From the NCBI RefSeq assembly GCF_000768685.1, contig NZ_AVPK01000017.1, positions 1 through 34,955 of the forward strand: DNA of 34,955 nt, given 5' to 3'. Numbering within the stretch: the stretch's first letter is position 1; every line of letters begins with the position of its first letter. The notes beneath the pieces were generated by a model. It had not been told where the DNA came from. It was given only the letters and a program-made list of their open reading frames with translations, and searched no databases. The DNA comes from Knoellia subterranea KCTC 19937. Lineage in GTDB: Bacteria > Actinomycetota > Actinomycetes > Actinomycetales > Dermatophilaceae. A program made the translations under genes and the position numbers. Below are positions 30,895-34,955 of this stretch, one piece after another.

Positions 30895-31725
30895 GTGACT
30901 GTCGCGTGGACACAGCGCATCGCCATGCGCAATGCAGGGAGGGAGCAGGACGTCCCGTGGTGGGTCAACGACAAGTACAAACTCCACATGTTCTGCGCCG
31001 AGCACGGCTACCCGGTCCCCCGACCGTTCGCCTTCTGGCGGACACCCGACGAGATGGACCTCGGGGTTGGGCCGGACAGGTTCGTCCTCAAGCCGACCGT
31101 GATGTCGTCGTCATGGGGGGTCATGCTCCTTGAGCGGCTCGGGGACGGGACGTACTTCGAGCAACTGTCGCGACGTACGTTGACGCAGGCGCAGATTCTG
31201 GCTGAGCAGGTGCGGGTACACGACCGCTGCAAGTACAAGAGCTCATATCGCCTCATGGTCGAGGAGTGGATCGAAGGGCCCGGTCCTGACAAACGGATAC
31301 CACTCGACTACAAGGTGTCCGTCTTCTACGACGAGCCGCGGCACGTGTTGCAGATTGACAGGAATCCCCAGTCGATCGAGCTGGCCTTTTTCGACGGGGG
31401 CTTCAACGTGCTCACGCTTCCGGGCTCGGTGGAACTGGATCCCAGTCGGTCACTCGGCCAACCTGTGCGCCCGAGCGAGGCCGAGGAGATGTTGCAAGTG
31501 GCAACACGTCTGACCACGCAGCTGAGGACGCCGTTCATGCGTGTCGACATGTTCGTGGGACCTCGCGGGCCAGTGATCGGTGAGTTGACCGCTTCGCCCG
31601 GCGGGGCCTTCTACGGAAACAGCCACAAGTACAGCGATGCGTACGACGAGGAGCTGGGTCAGGCATGGGCTGCGGCCGAGGAGCGGATCCACCGAGACGG
31701 CCGGGCCCAGGAGGAGGATTGCTGA
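30895..31725 (+). CDS. TupA-like ATP-grasp ligase
   Basis: 276 residues. The pattern matches TupA-like ATP-grasp proteins: W-V-N-D-K-Y-K-L (23-30), R-F-V-L-K-P-T (62-68; ATP-binding Lys), V-E-E-W-I-E-G (122-128), I-P-L-D-Y-K-V (135-141), and M-R-V-D-M-F (215-220) followed by G-E-L-T-A-S-P-G-G (229-237), which supply Mg-binding acidic residues (Asp218, Glu230). The founding member is associated with teichuronopeptide synthesis in Bacillus, where an amino-acid polymer is linked to uronic acid. Here it could ligate an amino acid to the carboxylate of ManNAcA, which fits the wecB/wecC pair; this is inference. GTG 30895 follows GGGAGGGGGG (30881-30890), one of the strongest ribosome-binding sites in the window. 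It converges with the next gene, with 9 bp between stops. Confidence 0.85.
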   Translation: MTVAWTQRIAMRNAGREQDVPWWVNDKYKLHMFCAEHGYPVPRPFAFWRTPDEMDLGVGPDRFVLKPTVMSSSWGVMLLERLGDGTYFEQLSRRTLTQAQILAEQVRVHDRCKYKSSYRLMVEEWIEGPGPDKRIPLDYKVSVFYDEPRHVLQIDRNPQSIELAFFDGGFNVLTLPGSVELDPSRSLGQPVRPSEAEEMLQVATRLTTQLRTPFMRVDMFVGPRGPVIGELTASPGGAFYGNSHKYSDAYDEELGQAWAAAEERIHRDGRAQEEDC

Positions 31726-31734
31726 CCGAGGTGG

Positions 31735-33651
31735 CTACGCAAATGCGTGGGTACTGACCTGACCGTAGACAAGCACTCGCGCATTCGCGAGCATTTCCAC
31801 CTCTGACGCTTCCCAGGTGTGTCGCACCGAAGTGTGCCGCATCTGCACGAAGTTGAACCTGTCGGCCGAATACACCGACCCGCCGCCGGCCACGACGTCG
31901 CGCAGGAAGCCGGTGTCCTCCCCTCGTCCGACGTCGGCGAACGGATACGCTTGCGCCACCGCGCGCCACGTGACGATCGTCGGTCCCATGACGAGATCGG
32001 TGAAGCGGTGCTCGCGCTCCGGGAAGCGCACGATCGTCACGTCGAGCGCCTCGAGCCACATGTGGTGGGCCTGCTTGCCGACGACGTCCGCCCCCGAATA
32101 GTCCAGGGCGAACAACTGATCACGCAGATAGTTCGGCCCATAGACGTCGTCGTCGTCCATCTTGGCCACGACCTCGCCGGAGGCCGCCTCGACGAGCCGG
32201 TTGAGACACGAACCCAATGACGTCGTCGACGGTTCGGTGAGCAGCACGACCCGAGTCAACCCCAACTCGGCGGCTCGGGCCACCACGTCGAAATCGGGAG
32301 TGAACCCGTGCGTCAGGAGAACCAGCTCGACGTCGACGCCCACCTGGCCCGCGACGGTGCCCAGCACGTGCTCGAGTTGGTGCGGACGGTTCGTCGACAC
32401 GAGAGCGCTCACGGACGGCATACGCGACGCTTCTGACCCAGCCGCCCCCACACCGGCAGCCGTCAGCACGTCGTCGAGCCGACGGGTGTACGTGTGCTCC
32501 GACCAGATCCTTCGCTGCGCCGCGTGGACGGTGTGGTCGCGCAGCTCCGGACTGTTGACGAGGGCGCGCAGCGTCCACTCCGCCTCCTCGCGCGTCCCGA
32601 CCTGGAGCACTTCATCGGCGGGGAAGAACTCACCGATCGCGCGGCTCGGCGTCGACACGACCGGCGTTCCGCACGCGGTGATCTCGAAGATGCGCCGCGC
32701 ACACATCGACGGCGAGCCCACGATGGAGTTGACGTTGAGGAACACCTTGTAGGCCCGATATGCCGTGAGCATCCGCGCATAGTCGAGCGACCCGACGACG
32801 CGCTCGTCCAGCGGCGCCGGGAACTGGTAGCGCTCGTCGCCGCCGAGGTAGCGCGAGAAGATCTCGAGCCCGGTCTCCATCCGCGGCGACACGGCGTCCG
32901 CGGCCCCGAGGAGGAGGTCCATCTGCTCGCGGCGCTCGGGGTACTTGTGCGCGAAATACATTCCGCCGAAACCGATGTCGCGACTCTGGTGCTGCCCGCT
33001 CGCGAGTCGTACGGGGTTGTGGATCGACTGCTGCACCGCGAACGGCAGCACCCCGACCCGCTCGTGCCCGAGGTCGTGTCGATAGTCCGCGACCCGGTCC
33101 GAGTCGGTCGTCCAGACGTGATCGAAGAGCCGGGCCGTGTCGAGGAACTCCTCGTAGTGGACCGGGTCTTCCTTGTTCCAAAAAACAGTGGGTATGCCGT
33201 GTGCTCGGCACCACGAGACGAGTTCCGTGAGTGCCGGGCGGGGAGCGGAGGTGCCGGTCAGGTGGTACTGCCACGCGTCGTTGTTGCCGTGCCACGCCGA
33301 CTCGACGAAGAGCAGGTCGATGCGCGGTTGATCGACCTGATCGGGCCACGCATCGGGGCTGAGCGCCACTTGGTCCCACTCGTAGGCCAGCGCGAGGCTC
33401 GTGAAGTCATCGAGGATGACGCCGACGCGCAGGTCGGGGCGGCGCGGTGCGCGCTCGGGCATGGGCCACGGTGGAACCTCGAGGCCCTCCGTACCCATCC
33501 GGATGGTGCCGCGGGCACGGTGGGAGTCGATCCGGGTCCGGCGCCGGTGCTTGCGCAACTGCTCGAGACCACCGTGGCGCAGGTGCCACAGGGCCTGCCG
33601 GGCCTCGGTGAGGCGGGCAGGGGTGCGCCCTCGGGCAGGGTCCGGATTCAC
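31735..33651 (-). CDS. CgeB-like / GT2 fusion glycosyltransferase
   Basis: 638 residues from GTG 33651. A basic N-terminal helix region (~1-55) is followed by a CgeB/DUF3880-like GT-B part (~71-400) with F-V-E-S-A-W-H-G-N-N, F-W-N-K-E-D-P-V-H-Y and L-N-V-N-S-I-V-G-S-P-S-M-C-A-R-R. A GT2 domain (~412-638) has V-S-A-L-V-S-T-N-R-P, A-K-M-D-D-D-D-V-Y (DXD at about 499-502) and G-R-G-E-D-T-G-F. The same two modules occur fused inside the 1499-residue enzyme at 18212-22711, where the GT-A part is degenerate; here it looks intact. The start at 33651 is chosen because TATGTT ends six bases upstream; in-frame GTG 33678 would add nine residues. Own transcription unit, divergent from the SGNH-like gene. 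Confidence 0.85.
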   Translation of the reverse strand: MNPDPARGRTPARLTEARQALWHLRHGGLEQLRKHRRRTRIDSHRARGTIRMGTEGLEVPPWPMPERAPRRPDLRVGVILDDFTSLALAYEWDQVALSPDAWPDQVDQPRIDLLFVESAWHGNNDAWQYHLTGTSAPRPALTELVSWCRAHGIPTVFWNKEDPVHYEEFLDTARLFDHVWTTDSDRVADYRHDLGHERVGVLPFAVQQSIHNPVRLASGQHQSRDIGFGGMYFAHKYPERREQMDLLLGAADAVSPRMETGLEIFSRYLGGDERYQFPAPLDERVVGSLDYARMLTAYRAYKVFLNVNSIVGSPSMCARRIFEITACGTPVVSTPSRAIGEFFPADEVLQVGTREEAEWTLRALVNSPELRDHTVHAAQRRIWSEHTYTRRLDDVLTAAGVGAAGSEASRMPSVSALVSTNRPHQLEHVLGTVAGQVGVDVELVLLTHGFTPDFDVVARAAELGLTRVVLLTEPSTTSLGSCLNRLVEAASGEVVAKMDDDDVYGPNYLRDQLFALDYSGADVVGKQAHHMWLEALDVTIVRFPEREHRFTDLVMGPTIVTWRAVAQAYPFADVGRGEDTGFLRDVVAGGGSVYSADRFNFVQMRHTSVRHTWEASEVEMLANARVLVYGQVSTHAFA

Positions 33652-33657
33652 GACGTC

Positions 33658-33663
33658 AACATA
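33658..33663 (-). promoter_or_regulatory. -10 element TATGTT for the CgeB-like/GT2 gene
   Basis: On the minus strand TATGTT is followed by six bases and GTG (33651), the leaderless layout seen at other starts here. No clear -35 is visible. If the true start is GTG 33678 this element lies inside the gene. Confidence 0.35.
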
Positions 33664-33740
33664 ACGAATGGAGCGCACCGGGCCGGTCCCGGCCAGTCCT
33701 CCACGGACTTCGCGTTTCGGTGCGCTAGGGGGTCCTGTTG

Positions 33741-33746
33741 CAGAAT
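33741..33746 (+). promoter_or_regulatory. -10-like element CAGAAT for the SGNH-like gene
   Basis: CAGAAT is followed by six bases (33747-33752) and GTG 33753. TAGGGG at 33726-33731 stands six bases before an in-frame TTG at 33738 and is an alternative. Both are one base off TANNNT. Confidence 0.3.
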
Positions 33747-33752
33747 GGACGG

Positions 33753-34838
33753 GTGAAACGCTTCCGGGGCACCGACGTCGGCCTGGGTGTCCTGGCCATC
33801 GCGGTCAATGTCGCCCTGGTCGTGGCTCTCGTTGTCTGGGTGAGTGGACGCAACGACGAGCCGCCCCTGCCGACCGGAGCATCTCCCACACCCACCGCGT
33901 CGAAGAGCACGTCCGCCTCCGCTTCGCCGAGCCCGACGCCCTCGACAGCTGCCGCGGCCATCCTCGCCCGCACCACCCCCGTCACCCTCGCGGTGCTCGG
34001 TGACCAGACGAGCGACGGCAAGAGCGAATGGGTCGCGAACTTCGCCGAGCTGCTCGGCCGCACCCGCCAGGTGACCCTGCACCAGCTGGACCCGCAGGAC
34101 CCCACCATCTATGCGGCTGACCAGACCTTCGGCACCGAAGGCCCCGAGGTCACCATCTACAACGGCAGCCGCGCAGAGGCCCAGGCCGACTACGCCGCCA
34201 AGCGCCTGTCCTTCCTCGCGCCCCGCAAGCCCGACCTCGTCGTCCTCAACTACGGGCGCAACGACTCGGCCAGCCAGATCCGCGGACGCCTCGACCGCAC
34301 CCTCGCCGCCGCGCGCAAGGCATGGCCCGAGACCCTCGTGGTCGCGACCTTGCAGGCACCCACCGCGGACGACGGCGACCAGGACGTGCGCGAGCAGTTG
34401 GCCGAGTGGGCCGACGAGAACGGCGTCCCGACCCTCGATGTCGCCCAGGAGTTCCTCGACACGGGTGAGCCGAACGCCTACGTCTCCACGAGGGACCGGA
34501 CCGCCATGTCGGGTCAGGGTGACCGCCTGTGGGGGCGGACGGCATACCGGCTGCTCGTCGGGACGGAACCACCCGAGGTCGAGACCACCGAGCCGTCGGC
34601 AACCCCGTCCGAGACGACGGAGGCGGCCACCCAACCGTCAGCGACGCCGCGCCAGACGTCTCGTCCGCGCACGACGACCCCGCCGGAGACGACGACGCAG
34701 CCCACCTCGACCCCGGATCCGGAGGAGACGCCGAGCTTCACCCGCCGACCGACACCGACGATCTTCCCGACGGTCACCCTGCCGCCCGAGCCGGGCACGG
34801 ACGAGCCGCAGGGCAGCGACCCCACTCCGGTCGGCTGA
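33753..34838 (+). CDS. Membrane-anchored SGNH-fold protein lacking catalytic Ser and His
   Basis: 361 residues. One TM anchor (~9-31), a Ser/Thr/Pro linker (~36-75), an SGNH/GDSL-like domain (~76-268) and a Thr/Pro-rich C-terminal tail (~272-361) that is probably cell-wall spanning. Block I reads V-L-G-D-Q-T-S-D-G (81-89), so the GDS serine is Gln85. Block III is normal (N-Y-G-R-N-D, 166-171). Block V reads R-D-R-T-A-M-S-G-Q-G-D (247-257), where the D-x-x-H histidine is Ala251. It is therefore likely a non-catalytic binder or a decayed esterase; a relocated serine (Ser87) cannot be excluded but the histidine has no obvious substitute. GTG 33753 has no strong ribosome-binding site; TTG 33738 is an alternative. 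Its stop overlaps the next ATG (TGATG). Confidence 0.75.
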   Translation: MKRFRGTDVGLGVLAIAVNVALVVALVVWVSGRNDEPPLPTGASPTPTASKSTSASASPSPTPSTAAAAILARTTPVTLAVLGDQTSDGKSEWVANFAELLGRTRQVTLHQLDPQDPTIYAADQTFGTEGPEVTIYNGSRAEAQADYAAKRLSFLAPRKPDLVVLNYGRNDSASQIRGRLDRTLAAARKAWPETLVVATLQAPTADDGDQDVREQLAEWADENGVPTLDVAQEFLDTGEPNAYVSTRDRTAMSGQGDRLWGRTAYRLLVGTEPPEVETTEPSATPSETTEAATQPSATPRQTSRPRTTTPPETTTQPTSTPDPEETPSFTRRPTPTIFPTVTLPPEPGTDEPQGSDPTPVG

Positions 34839-34955
34839 TGCAGTCAGAAGACAGGCAGGGCATGAACGACGAGCAGGCCCGACCGACCCGCGAGGAGCTG
34901 CTCGCCCAGGCAGAGGCTGCCCGGGCCGAGGCGCGGGCGCGCGCGGCGGGCGAGC
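34838..34955 (+). CDS. Start of an uncharacterised gene, cut by the window end
   Basis: ATG 34838 overlaps the preceding stop (TGATG) and an open frame continues to the last base, giving about 39 residues rich in Glu, Ala and Arg, a likely charged helical N-terminus. ATG 34862 is an in-frame alternative directly behind AGGCAGGG. No family can be assigned from this much sequence. Probably co-transcribed with the SGNH-like gene. Confidence 0.6.
   Translation, partial: MQSEDRQGMNDEQARPTREELLAQAEAARAEARARAAGE

Noticed and set aside
2549-33651. Classical wall teichoic acid or Wzx/Wzy capsule locus
   Set aside because: No CDP-glycerol/ribitol transferase, TagO-like priming enzyme, flippase or polymerase is visible; only an ABC exporter is present, so such parts would have to lie elsewhere.

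Overview
The window is GC-rich DNA (about 70% G+C by eye) with tightly packed genes, many GTG starts and 1-11 bp ATGA/GTGA/TGATG stop-start overlaps. This is typical of an actinobacterium; the gene content suggests a member of the Micrococcales such as the Intrasporangiaceae, but the species cannot be read from the sequence. No rRNA, tRNA, insertion sequence, CRISPR array or phage gene is visible, and no gene-free stretch reaches 300 bases.

Region 1 (1-2375) is a left flank. It holds an AbiEi/DUF559-like nuclease-fold gene preceded by two DnaA-box-like nonamers and followed by a 34-bp tandem hairpin repeat, a 71-residue biotinyl carrier protein on the minus strand, and a zinc-ribbon membrane protein with an extracytoplasmic domain.

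Region 2 (about 2450-33650) is a large locus for making and exporting a cell-surface polysaccharide. The first plus-strand operon (2549-13739) encodes two GT4 glycosyltransferases, an ABC-2 exporter (Wzm/TagG-like permease and Wzt/TagH-like ATPase), UDP-GlcNAc 2-epimerase (wecB), a membrane-anchored carbohydrate-binding/beta-propeller protein, and a hydrolase-DUF6270-beta-sandwich fusion. Facing it is a minus-strand operon (24051-13757): UDP-ManNAc dehydrogenase (wecC), a 1499-residue multi-glycosyltransferase, a free-standing DUF6270 protein, a heparinase II/III-alpha/beta-hydrolase-beta-sandwich fusion and an O-acetyltransferase; the last four are coupled by stop-start overlaps. A third, less GC-rich block on the plus strand (24158-31725) has a probably truncated hydrolase, two proteins of unknown function, a GT-A/GT-A fusion, two GT4 enzymes and a TupA-like ATP-grasp ligase. 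A minus-strand CgeB-like/GT2 fusion (31735-33651) closes the locus.

WecB plus WecC should supply UDP-ManNAcA. With the ABC exporter, many glycosyltransferases, an acetyltransferase and a TupA-like ligase, the simplest reading is an acidic, teichuronic-acid-like polymer that is acylated or amidated before or during export. Polymer structure and substrate assignments are inference. No Wzx/Wzy pair, priming sugar-phosphate transferase or CDP-glycerol transferase was found inside the window.

Region 3 (33741-34955) has a membrane-anchored SGNH-fold protein that has lost its catalytic Ser and His, and the start of another gene.

The most unusual features are: (i) one toolkit of alpha/beta-hydrolase, DUF6270 and a small C- or N-terminal beta-sandwich, re-assorted in different fusions on facing operons; (ii) a polysaccharide-lyase fold joined to a serine hydrolase without a signal peptide; (iii) glycosyltransferase modules present both alone and fused; (iv) two 29-codon leaderless leader ORFs of identical geometry; and (v) a dispersed octamer, GTATGCCG, far above chance.
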